A DNA stretch of 64,000 bases from Brucella pseudogrignonensis (GCF_002252525.1 NZ_NNRM01000044.1:62001-126000), one strand, 5' to 3'. Positions 9,248 to 18,838 are shown, numbered from the stretch's first letter. The notes: generated from the letters alone by a model not told the origin. Numbers and translations: made by a program.

Positions 9248-10243
9248 ATGCGCAGCAAAACACGCGCCGGCGGCGCGCAGACTTTACCGGCTGCAACGCA
9301 ATCGATTGGGCATGCGGGGATGAAATACGAAGAAGAGCACGTGGATGTCGGCGGCTTTCGGCTGCGCAGTGTGGTGATTGCCGGGCAAGACCCGAAGGTC
9401 ACGGTTGTGTTCATTCATGGCGCCAGTTGCAGCCTGCTTGACCCGCTTTTCACCTTCAGAGCGCTGTGTCCGCCAGAGATGGAAATGATCTTCGTCGACC
9501 GGCCCGGCCATGGCCAATCGGAATTTGGTCCCGCCTCGATGCTGCTTCCGGACGCGCAAGCCGATGCTCTGGCGCTTTTAATGCAACAGCGCGGGATCGA
9601 GCAGGCGATCATGGTCGGCCATTCCTATGGCGGTGCGGTCGCCGCCGCCTTCGCAGTCCGGCATCCGCAGCGGGTTTCGGGCCTGCTTTTTTTGTCGCCT
9701 GCAGCCTATCCGTGGGTTGGCGGAATTTCCTGGTTTAACAGCGTGGCGCGGTTGCCGGTGCTAGGGGCCTTGTTCAGTTTTTTTATCGCCCCGCCCTTTG
9801 GCGCCTTGCTGCTGCGCCAAGCCACCCGTTCCGTGTTCGACCCCAATCCTCTGCCAAAAGCCTATATTGGCCAGAGCAAGGCCTGGCAGGCGCTGCGGCC
9901 GCGCCAATTCAGACATAATGCCCGCGAACTGGGGGCGCTGAGCGCCTGGGCTGCAGGCGCATCGCCGCATTATTGTGAAATCAAGGCGCCGAGCATCATC
10001 ATCAGTGGTGACAGCGACGAAATCGTTTCCCTCGATGTTCACGCCAGGCCATTGGCCCGGGCAATTAAAGGCGCGGAGCTTCATGTCATCCGCGGAATGG
10101 GGCACAAGTCCGATCATGTTGCCCGTAATCTGGTGATGGCAGCGATCGGCAAACTTCGAGGCAAGCCCGTCGATCTTTCAGCTTTGGCAAGACAAACCGA
10201 GGCGGAGATCGCACGTGGCACGCGCATTATTGCCCCCCCGTAG
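9248..10243 (+). CDS. Alpha/beta hydrolase, third gene of the kinase operon
   Basis: A 331-aa hydrolase with FIHGASCSLLDP, VDRPGHGQS, nucleophile elbow VGHSYGGAV (Ser near residue 129), acid in ISGDSDEIV and His in MGHKSDH. A hydrophobic stretch after the elbow (SFFIAPPFGALLL) suggests membrane contact or a lipid-like substrate. The ATG directly abuts the TAA of the response regulator, so translation is coupled; an internal ATG (9320) begins the conserved domain and is an alternative. The substrate is unknown, and the link to the two-component pair comes only from the operon. Confidence 0.8.
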   Translation: MRSKTRAGGAQTLPAATQSIGHAGMKYEEEHVDVGGFRLRSVVIAGQDPKVTVVFIHGASCSLLDPLFTFRALCPPEMEMIFVDRPGHGQSEFGPASMLLPDAQADALALLMQQRGIEQAIMVGHSYGGAVAAAFAVRHPQRVSGLLFLSPAAYPWVGGISWFNSVARLPVLGALFSFFIAPPFGALLLRQATRSVFDPNPLPKAYIGQSKAWQALRPRQFRHNARELGALSAWAAGASPHYCEIKAPSIIISGDSDEIVSLDVHARPLARAIKGAELHVIRGMGHKSDHVARNLVMAAIGKLRGKPVDLSALARQTEAEIARGTRIIAPP

Positions 10244-10265
10244 CCGCCCCTCAAGGCCGCGAAAG

Positions 10266-10298
10266 CGATCCGGGACTGAACAAACGCAGGCCGGATCG
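10266..10298. terminator. Hairpin between convergent genes
   Basis: Inverted repeat CGATCCGG (10266-10273) and CCGGATCG (10291-10298) lies between the ends of two converging genes. There is no T-run, so termination activity is uncertain. Confidence 0.35.
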
Positions 10299-10306
10299 GC
10301 TCAGTG

Positions 10307-11455
10307 CTACTGCAACAAGGTTTCTGTCGCATCCAATGTTTCGATCTGGGCGATCTGATCAAGGGGCACAACCTTGAGGGATGCTGCCGCAAAGATACGC
10401 TTGAGGTCAAACCGGATGTAATTCAAGGCATCATAGGTGCGCACATAAAACTGATCATTGCCAAGATCGGCCAGCACGGTCCAGGAGGTATATTCGGTCT
10501 TGTAGGCCTGGCCCGGTGCTGCGGAAATGCCTTCAATATCAAGGCCACCTGACTGGGGAGGGTCAATGGTGATACCGCGCGGACGATCGAAATTATTCAT
10601 GACATGGGCGAGACTGCGCACAGCCCGGGCCGGCTCGGCCTTTTCCGCAAAAGTCGCATAATAAGCTGCGCGTACGAAGCGGCCGACCGAGGTATTGGAG
10701 GCAGGCAGGCCTGCGGTCGCAATGCCGGAATCGGGCTGGGTGACAGTCAGCGCTCCAAATTTTCCGGTCGATTGATCGCGATTGCTCAGAAAGGTGTAAT
10801 TGTTGAGATTGGTGAGATGCCAGGGGAATGCAGGACCATTGGTCATCACACCGACCGGATTGTCATAGACATTCTGCTTGTTATCGGAGAATTCGATGAC
10901 CAGCGATTGTCCGGCGCGATCATGCACGACAAAATGAAACGGCGTTGTCGCCCCATGCAGCGGCGCCAGTGCGGTCAAAAGGACCTGGTTCTCGGCGAGT
11001 TTCGCCTTGACCGCCCCTGTCGTGGCGCATTGGCCAAGCACAAAGGCACCCAGATCGATTGCCGCCAACATGGCTTTGGTCTTTTCGGCATTGTCTGCGG
11101 GACCTGAGGCACCCGCATAAGCGAGCACACTAAAGCTCAATCCCTGTTCATTGACGCCTTCGACGATCTTGAGGTCATCCACGCTGCCATTAGGCACTGC
11201 GATCGCAAAGATTGCGTAGTCGCTCACAAAGTGCAGGGGTTGATGACCATCGGCGCTTGAGGCGAAGCTGTGGCCTTTGGGAATGGAGGCGATCACATAG
11301 GGGAGTTCCATCGACAGTTCCATGGTCCGCCCGGCATAGGCACCGGCATTGGCGTCGCGTAACAAAAGCGCGGTGCATGCGAAAAAAAGATCATGCGGCG
11401 CCTGCAAAGGCGAGAGGTCACAAACCAGTGGTAGAAGATTTGACAGAAAAGACAT
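10307..11455 (-). CDS. Linear amide C-N hydrolase, choloylglycine hydrolase family
   Basis: A 382-aa N-terminal-nucleophile hydrolase of the bile salt hydrolase / penicillin V acylase family. Processing would expose Cys27 (in LFFACTALLLRD), followed by YAGRTMEL, the conserved Arg/Met region. Further marks are GVNEQGLSFSVLAY, VMTNGP and SWTVLADL. The 26 residues before the Cys are hydrophobic and may be a signal or pro-peptide. AAGGGGAT lies upstream of the ATG. Relatives in Brucella cleave conjugated bile salts, but the family also includes N-acyl-homoserine-lactone acylases, so the substrate is open. Confidence 0.85.
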   Translation of the reverse strand: MSFLSNLLPLVCDLSPLQAPHDLFFACTALLLRDANAGAYAGRTMELSMELPYVIASIPKGHSFASSADGHQPLHFVSDYAIFAIAVPNGSVDDLKIVEGVNEQGLSFSVLAYAGASGPADNAEKTKAMLAAIDLGAFVLGQCATTGAVKAKLAENQVLLTALAPLHGATTPFHFVVHDRAGQSLVIEFSDNKQNVYDNPVGVMTNGPAFPWHLTNLNNYTFLSNRDQSTGKFGALTVTQPDSGIATAGLPASNTSVGRFVRAAYYATFAEKAEPARAVRSLAHVMNNFDRPRGITIDPPQSGGLDIEGISAAPGQAYKTEYTSWTVLADLGNDQFYVRTYDALNYIRFDLKRIFAAASLKVVPLDQIAQIETLDATETLLQ

Positions 11456-11660
11456 TTTTCATCCCCTTTGAAACATCGAACGCGTCACCGCAAGGCCCGT
11501 GGCTCAACAGGTATCAGCTGATCACAGGCTGTTCAAGACAGCGGAATCTTTGTTTTGCGTCTGGTACTTAAGTCATTGCTGAAACAGCACTGTGTGGCTT
11601 GCGGCGCGCGCCGGCATTGCGTAATCATGGGCCTGGGCAGGAAGCTGTATCGCATGGTGC

Positions 11661-11897
11661 ATGCAGCAGGGACAATGGAGACCGCAAGCTGTGTCAGGTC
11701 CGTCATTTGCTTTATTCGGGGCTTATTTCCCATCCTGGATGATGTGTCTTGCCATCGCGATTATCGTCACGGTGGTGTTGCGGGCTATTTTCATCCGCAC
11801 AGGCCTTGACGACATTCTGGCCTTTCGTCTTATCACCTATACGGGGATAGTTATTGCGATCGCCTGTGGTCTTGCTCTTTTCGTCTATGGTCGGTGA
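11661..11897 (+). CDS. YtcA-like small membrane protein
   Basis: A 78-aa protein with two hydrophobic helices; SFALFGAYFPSWMMC and a second helix ending ALFVYGR match the YtcA family. In E. coli ytcA precedes mdtNOP, and the same order is seen here. The usual lipobox Cys before the conserved block is missing in this frame; a Cys lies in the neighbouring frame (ASCVRS), so a frameshift or a different start (GTG 11691, with GGAG upstream) is possible. Its end overlaps a GTG start of the next gene, showing an operon. Confidence 0.65.
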   Translation: MQQGQWRPQAVSGPSFALFGAYFPSWMMCLAIAIIVTVVLRAIFIRTGLDDILAFRLITYTGIVIAIACGLALFVYGR

Positions 11898-11899
11898 GT

Positions 11900-12952
11900 A
11901 TGGAAACCAACGCTTACAGTAAGAAGCCCTTGAGCCTTGCCGGCATTATGATCCTGATCATCATTGTGATCATCGCCGCCGTGATGGCCTGGCTTTATCT
12001 GCGCAAGGCTCATGACAACCCGCTTTCCAATGACGCGGTGATCGGCGCGAGCATAGTCAATATTGCTGCAAGCGTGCCGGGCCGGATTCTGTCGATCGAT
12101 GTTGCCGAGAACCAGGCTGTCAAACAAGGCGAGATGCTGTTCAGCCTTGATCCCGAGCCCTTACGTCTCATGGTGGAGCAGACGACCGCCGATCTCGAAA
12201 TCGCGCAGGCAGCGCTTGAGACCCAGCGTCGCGCCACCAAGGCCGAGACACAAAATGCGCTGATCGCCGATCAGCAGGTGACGCGGGCGCGGACCAATCT
12301 TGATCTTGCGGAGGTCACGCTGAAGCGTTTGACGGCGCTCAGCCCCAAAGGTTATGTCACGCGCCAGCAGGTCGATGACGCAACCACGCTGCGCAATGAT
12401 GCGCAGATCAGCCTGGCACAAGCCGTCAAACAGGCGGAGGCCGCCAATACACTGGTCGGATCGCTTGACAGCGCCGAGGCTCTGGTACGGGCCCGGCGCG
12501 CGGCCCAGGCACTGGCGCAGCATAATCTTGACAATGCGGTGGTGCGGGCGCCGCATGCAGGACGGGTGGTCGGGATCACCAATGGCACCGGACAGATCAT
12601 CGCGCCGGGCCAGTCGGTATTCACACTGATTGACACCGACAGCTGGCATGCAACAGCGACATTTCCGGAGACGGAATTGCGCGGCATCAAGGTCGGCGCT
12701 TGCGCGCATGTGCGCATTCTCGCTGATAGTGCGGTGGTGATCAAGGGACGGGTGGAAGGTATTGGCTGGGGTGTGACCTCGGAGGAGCTGATCAATATTC
12801 CGCGTAATCTGCCCTATGTGCCGAAGAATCTGAACTGGGTGCGGATCGCGCAGCGTTTTCCTGTGCGGGTGAAACTGATCGATCCGCCTGCCGATCTGAC
12901 GCGAGCGGGCGCCTCGGCTGTGGTGACAGTGCATGATGGCAGCACCTGCTAG
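11900..12952 (+). CDS. HlyD-family membrane fusion protein (MdtN-like)
   Basis: A 350-aa periplasmic adaptor anchored by one N-terminal helix (about 12-35). It has the split biotinyl-lipoyl domain (ASVPGRILSIDVAENQAVKQG and, later, VRAPHAGRVVGI), a coiled-coil hairpin of about 110 residues between them, and a beta-barrel domain. It is the adaptor between the FUSC inner membrane pump and the outer membrane channel encoded next. The in-frame GTG at 11894 overlaps the previous stop; ATG 11900 is the simpler start. Its end overlaps the next gene by 20 bp. Confidence 0.9.
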   Translation: METNAYSKKPLSLAGIMILIIIVIIAAVMAWLYLRKAHDNPLSNDAVIGASIVNIAASVPGRILSIDVAENQAVKQGEMLFSLDPEPLRLMVEQTTADLEIAQAALETQRRATKAETQNALIADQQVTRARTNLDLAEVTLKRLTALSPKGYVTRQQVDDATTLRNDAQISLAQAVKQAEAANTLVGSLDSAEALVRARRAAQALAQHNLDNAVVRAPHAGRVVGITNGTGQIIAPGQSVFTLIDTDSWHATATFPETELRGIKVGACAHVRILADSAVVIKGRVEGIGWGVTSEELINIPRNLPYVPKNLNWVRIAQRFPVRVKLIDPPADLTRAGASAVVTVHDGSTC

Positions 12953-14846
12953 ACGGGGGCTGAGCGCCGCCCTTCGCGAGACAGTCAGCGACCTGGCGCC
13001 CTTCCCGGGACGAATGGCCACGGCCTGGCGGGTGGCAGCCGTCTGCGCGCTGGTTGCGGGGATCGCGATGATGTTCAACATCCCTGAATCGGCGATCAGC
13101 TGCTATCTGGTAATTTTCCTGATGAAGGCCGATGGCGCAGAAAACCTGGTGGTGGCCATCGCCGCGACCCTGGCCATCACCCTGCTGATTGCCCTGATGA
13201 TCCCGATCATCCAATGGACGGTGGAATCGGCATCACTGCGCATTGTAATCATGATCGCGGTGTCATTCGCCTTCATATTCCTGGGCGCGGCAAGCAAGCT
13301 TGGTGAGGGCGGCAGCATTGTGGCGCTGATCATCGCCTTCATTCTGACGCTGGTCAACGAGGTACCGGTCAATGGGGTGATTTCGATTGCGCTGCGCTAT
13401 GCCTGGGAAATGGCGATCCTGCCGATGCTGGTGATTGCGGTTTTCAGCCTGTATTTTGGAGGCTGGAGTGTCTCGCTGTTGCGCCAGGAATTGCGCGACA
13501 GATTGCTGCTGGCGCGCGAGGCCCTGCTCAATGGCCCCTCGCCGCTTGTTACCGACAAGCTTGCTGAAGGCAATGACGTCGAAAGCAAGCGGGCAATGCT
13601 GGTGAAGATCCTGCATCAGACATCGCAGCAGAATGCAGCACAGATCAAGGCGGATATTCCCGCCTCCTATCAATTATTATTTGCGGTCAGCGCGGTTCCG
13701 CAAGCGGCAAGCGTTGAGAGCCGGCAATCCATTGCCGGCGAGATCGACGCAATGGTGGATGCGCTTGACCGCGGCGAGCCGCTGCCCCCGCCAGGGCGTG
13801 CCGAGAACGATCTGCCTTGCGGACCTTTCAAAGCCATCCGTCAGGCGCTGAATACGCTGGCAGGACAGCAAGAGCCCTCCTATAAAAAAGGGGCGGGCGA
13901 GCGCTTTTTTGCCGCCGATGCTTTCACAAATCCCGCTTATCAACGCTTTGCGCTGAAGACCACGCTGGCAGCAATTCTGTGCTATATGTTTTATGCAGCG
14001 ATCAATTGGCAGGGCATCCACACGGCGATGGTGACCTGCTATGTCGCCTCGCTGGGAACCGCCGGCGACACGCTGCACAAGCTTGCGCTGCGGATCGCGG
14101 GTTGTCTGATTGGTGCGGTGATTGGCGTCGCCTCGATTATCTTCCTGATGCCGCAGATGGAAAGCGTTGGCGGTCTGATGCTGCTGGTCTTCTTTGTCGC
14201 CCTGCTGGCCGCCTGGGTTGCGGGGGGAAGCGAGAAGCTGTCCTATGCCGGGGTTCAAATCGGCCTCGCCTTCACCCTGACGGTCCTGCAAGGATTTGGT
14301 CCCACCACCGATATGGATACCGCGCGTGACCGTATTTTTGGTGTTCTGGTCGGAAATCTTGCAGTCTATCTCGTCTCGACCCTGATCTGGCCGGCACCGG
14401 TTGTCACCGTGATAAGGCAGCATCTGGCACAGGCCGCGAGAAAAATCGCACAGATTGCCGCCTGTCCTGCCGCTACCCGCATGGAGATGATCACCACCGC
14501 AGCCGAGGTAGAGCAGCTTTTGGGCGAGGTGCGTTATTGCTTTTATCTGCTGCCATTCGAACCCTTGCGATTGCGACCATCAGAGGCGATGGAAAAAACC
14601 TTTGAGAGCCTGAGCGATCAACTTGCCTCGCTCAACAAGGACGTCTATTTCTGTGAAGGAGAGGCTGATGACAGTGCCAGGCGGCTCGAAGCGCTGGCGC
14701 TTGGAATTGAACAGGCGGCTTTCAACGAAATTGGTCTTTTTAACACATCGCAGGCTGCGGAAGGCTTGACGAGGGATCCGGGGGGAAATCAGATCGGCAC
14801 GCGTCTCGAACGTCTGGAAGCACTGGTTGCGGGTGAGCGGGCATGA
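12933..14846 (+). CDS. FUSC-family inner membrane efflux protein (MdtO-like)
   Basis: A 637-aa inner membrane protein of the aromatic-acid exporter/fusaric acid resistance type. Two blocks of about five to six membrane helices (about 25-180 and 345-490) are separated by and followed by cytoplasmic alpha-helical regions, the typical FUSC plan. It starts inside the end of the fusion-protein gene and its stop overlaps the next start as ATGA, so the operon is tightly coupled. E. coli MdtNOP relatives are linked to export of drugs or aromatic compounds; the substrate here is unknown. Confidence 0.88.
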   Translation: MMAAPARRGLSAALRETVSDLAPFPGRMATAWRVAAVCALVAGIAMMFNIPESAISCYLVIFLMKADGAENLVVAIAATLAITLLIALMIPIIQWTVESASLRIVIMIAVSFAFIFLGAASKLGEGGSIVALIIAFILTLVNEVPVNGVISIALRYAWEMAILPMLVIAVFSLYFGGWSVSLLRQELRDRLLLAREALLNGPSPLVTDKLAEGNDVESKRAMLVKILHQTSQQNAAQIKADIPASYQLLFAVSAVPQAASVESRQSIAGEIDAMVDALDRGEPLPPPGRAENDLPCGPFKAIRQALNTLAGQQEPSYKKGAGERFFAADAFTNPAYQRFALKTTLAAILCYMFYAAINWQGIHTAMVTCYVASLGTAGDTLHKLALRIAGCLIGAVIGVASIIFLMPQMESVGGLMLLVFFVALLAAWVAGGSEKLSYAGVQIGLAFTLTVLQGFGPTTDMDTARDRIFGVLVGNLAVYLVSTLIWPAPVVTVIRQHLAQAARKIAQIAACPAATRMEMITTAAEVEQLLGEVRYCFYLLPFEPLRLRPSEAMEKTFESLSDQLASLNKDVYFCEGEADDSARRLEALALGIEQAAFNEIGLFNTSQAAEGLTRDPGGNQIGTRLERLEALVAGERA

Positions 14847-16375
14847 GAGGCGGCACCAGGCTCTTGTTTGTCGCATGGGCTTTGAGTGCGAGCCTTGCTG
14901 TTGCGGGATGTGCAGTGGATGCCCTCAAGCTTGCGCCTTCGGCCGCTGACCAACCCTGGCAAGCCGCAAAGGAGCCGGGTCTAAAAACCGCCGCGTCACA
15001 ATCCTTGGCCGAGCGCAAGGATTTCAGTGTGCCGGCCAATCCCGAACTGGCACTGATTGCAAGTCCGGTCGCTTTGGACACCCGGCCCTCCTATGATCTC
15101 GCGCAGCTGATTGATCTGGCGCAGCGCAGCAATCCTGTCACGCGCAATGCCTGGGAAAAGGCGCGTCAGGCAGCGCTTGGTGTCGGGATGGCGGAAGCCA
15201 CGCTGTTGCCTGTTCTCACCGCCAATGTGATTGGTGGCGTCCAGAAGACCACCACACCGGTCGAGGTTCCGCTGATTGGGCGACGCGATGTCGATACGAC
15301 GCTGAAAGGCGTGACGCCTGCGCTGGCGCTGCAATGGCTGGTGTTTGATTTTGGTCAGCGCCAAGCCTTGGTGGAGGTCGCCAGGCAGGGCTCCTTTGCT
15401 GCCAATGTGACCTTCAATGCGATGCATCAGAAGCTTATTTTTGATGTGACCCGCACCTATTACGAATATGGTGCGTCGGTGGCCGGTCACCGGATCGCCG
15501 AACAGACCCTGCGCAATGCCAAGGCGGTGCTGGCTGCCGTCCAGGCGCGGCTGAATGAAGGACGCGCCACCACGATCGAGCTGGCGCTTGCCCGCCAGCA
15601 GGTGGCACAGGCTGAACTGCGTCTGGTCAAGGCGCAGGGACAGCAGGATAGCAGCTATCAGGCGCTGCTGGCTGCGATGGGCGTGAATGCCATGCTGAAA
15701 ATCAACATTGACGGTTCCACACGCCGGGCGCTGCCCTCCACATTTGACGGCGTCACGCAGAAGATGCTGGAGAGCGCCTTTTCACGGCGTCCGGATGTGA
15801 TTGCAAGCTACGCGGCGTTGCAGGCGAGCAAGGCGGGCATCAAGGCGGCGCAGGCCGAATTCCTGCCGAAGGTTTTTGTGTCGGCTGCGCTGTCGTCAAG
15901 TTCGAACCGCTTTGATGCCGGAAGCCTGCCGTCGATCGGCAATCAGTCATCGGGGGCGGGCATTCTGGTTGGCGCGACCATGCCGCTTTATGACGGCGGC
16001 TTGCGGGCAGCGCAGCTCAAACAGGCGCAATCCACGCAAAATGCTGCGGGTGAAACCTTCCGCAAGATCCAGCTCGATGCGGTTGCCGAAATCGTCCTGG
16101 CCTCCAATGCTCTGAAGACGGCGCTTGCCGCCAACAAGGCGGCGCTGGTGCTGGTTTCGACCTCGGCCACAGCCTTTGATGCCGCGCTCGATTCCTATCG
16201 CAATGGGCTTGGGACCATCACCACAGTGAATGAAACCAATAATGGGCTGCTGGACGCCCGATTGGCACAGACTGATGCGCACACGGCTGCATTGATTGCC
16301 GCCGCAAATCTAGCGTTCTTTTCCGGTGCCCTGACGTCGACAAAGAGCCTGCCCGGCATGGCTGGGAGCCAATAG
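14843..16375 (+). CDS. Outer membrane efflux lipoprotein (TolC family, MdtP-like)
   Basis: A 510-aa outer membrane channel. The signal peptide ends in lipobox VAGC, so it is lipid anchored. Two internal repeats of long helices match the OEP domains: the first has LTANVIGG and WLVFDFGQRQALVEVARQ, the second SRRPDVIASYAALQASKAGIKA and GATMPLYDGG. It is the third component after the fusion protein and FUSC pump, completing a tripartite efflux system. No clear terminator follows. Confidence 0.9.
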   Translation: MRGGTRLLFVAWALSASLAVAGCAVDALKLAPSAADQPWQAAKEPGLKTAASQSLAERKDFSVPANPELALIASPVALDTRPSYDLAQLIDLAQRSNPVTRNAWEKARQAALGVGMAEATLLPVLTANVIGGVQKTTTPVEVPLIGRRDVDTTLKGVTPALALQWLVFDFGQRQALVEVARQGSFAANVTFNAMHQKLIFDVTRTYYEYGASVAGHRIAEQTLRNAKAVLAAVQARLNEGRATTIELALARQQVAQAELRLVKAQGQQDSSYQALLAAMGVNAMLKINIDGSTRRALPSTFDGVTQKMLESAFSRRPDVIASYAALQASKAGIKAAQAEFLPKVFVSAALSSSSNRFDAGSLPSIGNQSSGAGILVGATMPLYDGGLRAAQLKQAQSTQNAAGETFRKIQLDAVAEIVLASNALKTALAANKAALVLVSTSATAFDAALDSYRNGLGTITTVNETNNGLLDARLAQTDAHTAALIAAANLAFFSGALTSTKSLPGMAGSQ

Positions 16376-16691
16376 TTGGCTGTCGCGGCCTGCCGCGTTC
16401 TCCAGCATGAGCCGACCAGAACAGTTTCACCTGCGGGCCTGAAGGCAGACTTGCGCCCAGCGCCTTTGAGCAAGGCCGGGGATCAAGGCCGGGCAGAGCC
16501 ACGCGCACAGGGGCTGCATCTGTCAGAAGGCAACGCCATGATTGAGGGCCTGGCGATGTTTTTTCCAAGTCAAATATAGACCGCGCATTTGAGTAGGTAG
16601 TGTTGCCATGTTGCTACAGACATTCTGGTGCAGTGCACTATCTTGAAGTGAGTGAACAATTTGGGCTCTTAAGGGAGCTGGGAGATCAGAA
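16376..16691 (+). promoter_or_regulatory. Gene-free leader of the Omp25-like gene
   Basis: About 315 bp with no credible coding frame. It must carry the promoter and untranslated leader of the following outer membrane protein. A small palindrome GTGCAGTGCAC lies near 16629-16639, and TAAGGGAGCTGGGAG precedes the ATG. No strong -35/-10 pair could be assigned by eye. Confidence 0.4.
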
Positions 16692-17390
16692 ATGAATATC
16701 AAGTCCATTCTTCTTGCCTCGACCGTTATTCTTGCTGGTGCATTTGGCGCACAGGCTGCAGATGCCATTCAGTATGAAGAGCCAGTGCCAGTGGTTGCCG
16801 CTCCGGTGTTTTCCTGGACCGGCGGTTATCTCGGTGGCCAGATCGGCTATGGCTGGGGCAAGTCGCGCTTCAGCAATGAATTCACCGCGATCAACGTGAA
16901 GCCCGATGGTTTCCTCGGCGGTCTTTATGCCGGTTACAATTTCGATCTCGGCAACAGCTTCGTGCTGGGTATTGACGGTGACGTCACCTATAACAACCTC
17001 AAGGACAGCTATTCGGAAACTGATCTTGGTGTGACCGACAGCCTTGAGAGCAAGCTGCGCTGGTCGGGTGCCGTTCGCGCCCGTGCAGGTGTCGCAATGG
17101 ATCGCTTCCTGCCATATATCGCAGGTGGTGTTGCATTTGGTAGCGTGAAGAACACCTTGTCTTCGACAGATGGCATTGACGAAGTGAGCGTGTCGCAGAG
17201 CAAGACGCTGACCGGCTGGACGGCTGGCGCAGGTGTTGATTACGCGGCAACCGACAATGTCATTGTGCGCCTCGAATATCGTTATACCGACTACGGTCAT
17301 AAGGACTTCGACTTCGGCGTTCCCGATGCAGGCGTCCGCGACAAGTTCAAGACCAACGAAGTTCGTCTTGGTGTTGCCTACAAGTTCTAA
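16692..17390 (+). CDS. Outer membrane beta-barrel protein, Omp25/Omp31 family
   Basis: A 232-aa outer membrane protein. A 22-residue signal peptide ends in GAQAADA, followed by the family block FSWTGGYLGGQIGYGWG. Alternating aromatic/polar beta strands run to the end VRLGVAYKF, whose terminal Phe is the barrel-assembly signal. LSRLEYRYTDYG-like strand patterns near the C-terminus are typical. This family includes the major Brucella surface proteins Omp25 and Omp31. It is a single gene with its own terminator. Confidence 0.92.
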   Translation: MNIKSILLASTVILAGAFGAQAADAIQYEEPVPVVAAPVFSWTGGYLGGQIGYGWGKSRFSNEFTAINVKPDGFLGGLYAGYNFDLGNSFVLGIDGDVTYNNLKDSYSETDLGVTDSLESKLRWSGAVRARAGVAMDRFLPYIAGGVAFGSVKNTLSSTDGIDEVSVSQSKTLTGWTAGAGVDYAATDNVIVRLEYRYTDYGHKDFDFGVPDAGVRDKFKTNEVRLGVAYKF

Positions 17391-17412
17391 TCACCACGGT
17401 GATAGAGTTCGA

Positions 17413-17446
17413 AAGCCGTCCGGAGCAATCCGGGCGGCTTTTTTCA
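17413..17446 (+). terminator. Rho-independent terminator of the Omp25-like gene
   Basis: Stem AAGCCGTCCGGA / TCCGGGCGGCTT (one G-T pair) with a 4-nt loop, followed by six T. Confidence 0.9.
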
Positions 17447-17656
17447 TGAAGCAACGCAAAATCACCCTGCTGTCCTTGTGATCAATCCCTGCGACCTCGC
17501 ATCGGAAAGGTTGAGCTTCGATTGTTCAACGAGCGCGCAAAATGCGCTTTCCTCACGCCGATATGAGCCAGCCAAGGGGTTAAACCCATGCGAAGAAGAC
17601 AAGCAGGCTTTGTGAAGATCGACCGCGCCGTCAAAATTCCGCTAATAGAAGCCCTT

Positions 17657-17683
17657 AGGAGCCGCCAGACGCTCCTTTTTTTT
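17657..17683 (+). terminator. Terminator-like hairpin without an upstream gene
   Basis: AGGAGC (17657-17662), 8-nt loop, GCTCCT (17671-17676), then a run of eight T. No coding frame lies between the Omp25 terminator (17446) and this hairpin, so a short RNA could end here. The rest of 17447-17947 shows no convincing gene. Confidence 0.5.
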
Positions 17684-17947
17684 CAAACAAGCGATCGATG
17701 CGATCAGCGAGGCCTTCAGCGCGATTCCAACCCAGCGGCATCCCCAATGATCTGCAGTCGCGGCTCTTGCCTCTGCTTATTGAGGGCCGCGCGATGCCTT
17801 TCCGATAGCTTTGATACGGATCAGGCCAGCAGCATGGTGAAGCCGCGCATGCGCCTATTCGCGGTTCGGTTGCGCCTCCGTCAGCTGCCTTAATGGTTAA
17901 AGGCTCGCTTTGTATTCAGTTAACGACTTTGCTGTTAGGATTGCAGC

Positions 17948-18127
17948 ATGAGACAGGGATCGCACAGTTTCTTTAAAATTGTCGGCGCGGTTCTGCGGAT
18001 ATTGTGCATCGCAATACCGGTCATCGCCGCGCTGGGTGCTCTGGTGATGATCGCCCGATACGAGCAAGGCCGAAGCATTATCCCGACCGACCATGTACCC
18101 GGCGCCACTCAACCCACCGGTAACTAG
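17948..18127 (+). CDS. Putative 59-aa single-helix membrane protein
   Basis: The frame reads MRQGSHSFFKIVGAVLR, then a hydrophobic helix of about 20 residues (ILCIAIPVIAALGALVMIA), then a short polar tail ending in TQPTGN. It has a positive N-terminus and a clean transmembrane segment. TAGGA lies about 10 nt upstream of the ATG. It is not recognised. It stands alone in a gene-poor stretch, so it is plausible but unproven. Confidence 0.45.
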   Translation: MRQGSHSFFKIVGAVLRILCIAIPVIAALGALVMIARYEQGRSIIPTDHVPGATQPTGN

Positions 18128-18838
18128 CAAAGGCCGATCGTAGCCGATATCGCCTTTCCAGCCTTTGTTTCCAGGATCGGGGAGAGGATCATTGTGGCCG
18201 TCGAAAAGGGCCGACACAGTCGTCACTCACGCCGTATTCAGCGGTTTTTTTGCATTGGCATGAGAGAGGAATAGCCTTGGCATGCAGCGGCTTTAGAAAG
18301 TGAGTTCCCACATCAGCCAAGGCACTATTCAAGACGGATTGTTATGGTGAAGCCATCGCGCCAAGTCGCTTGAGGCCGATTACGCGGCCCTACTCGACGG
18401 CAGCGAAGGCGAGGACCGGGCACCGACTCAGCTCGAGGACGGTGCGTTGCAATCGAATTTGATAAGGGACTGCTCCATTACAACTTAAACCACAGCGCTT
18501 TGACGTTCGAGCTTGCCAAACATTAAAGACTGAGCCGCAGCACAGCTCGGAAAATGGAGGCTCCATGAGCGGGTGGCAGACCCAAGTTGCAGCACCTGCA
18601 CTCTTTGCCAAGGCGGTGTGAGCAAAGGCCAGTTTGCCGGCTATTTAGTCCGGCTTTCCTATGCTGAATGCATGTATTGGTTTTGAGTTGTCACGCAGAT
18701 CATGCCTCTAAGTTACCCCAATTGTCTTCTTGCTATTTTAGCCGCACACTATAAGTCTGAATGGCCAGCCCTACATTTTTCTTGGGCATGCTGGCGGGGA
18801 TTCAATGATCCTGACCCGCAATCTGAAAGGAGGACATC
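18128..18838. other. Gene-poor stretch, nothing recognised
   Basis: About 710 bp on both strands with only short, low-complexity frames that look like chance. I see no RNA gene, repeat or motif that can be supported. Confidence 0.5.

Noticed and set aside
17588-17893. Plus-strand ORF of 101 aa
   Set aside because: It runs through a terminator-like hairpin and a T-run, and its composition (Arg, Cys, Leu, Ser) looks random.
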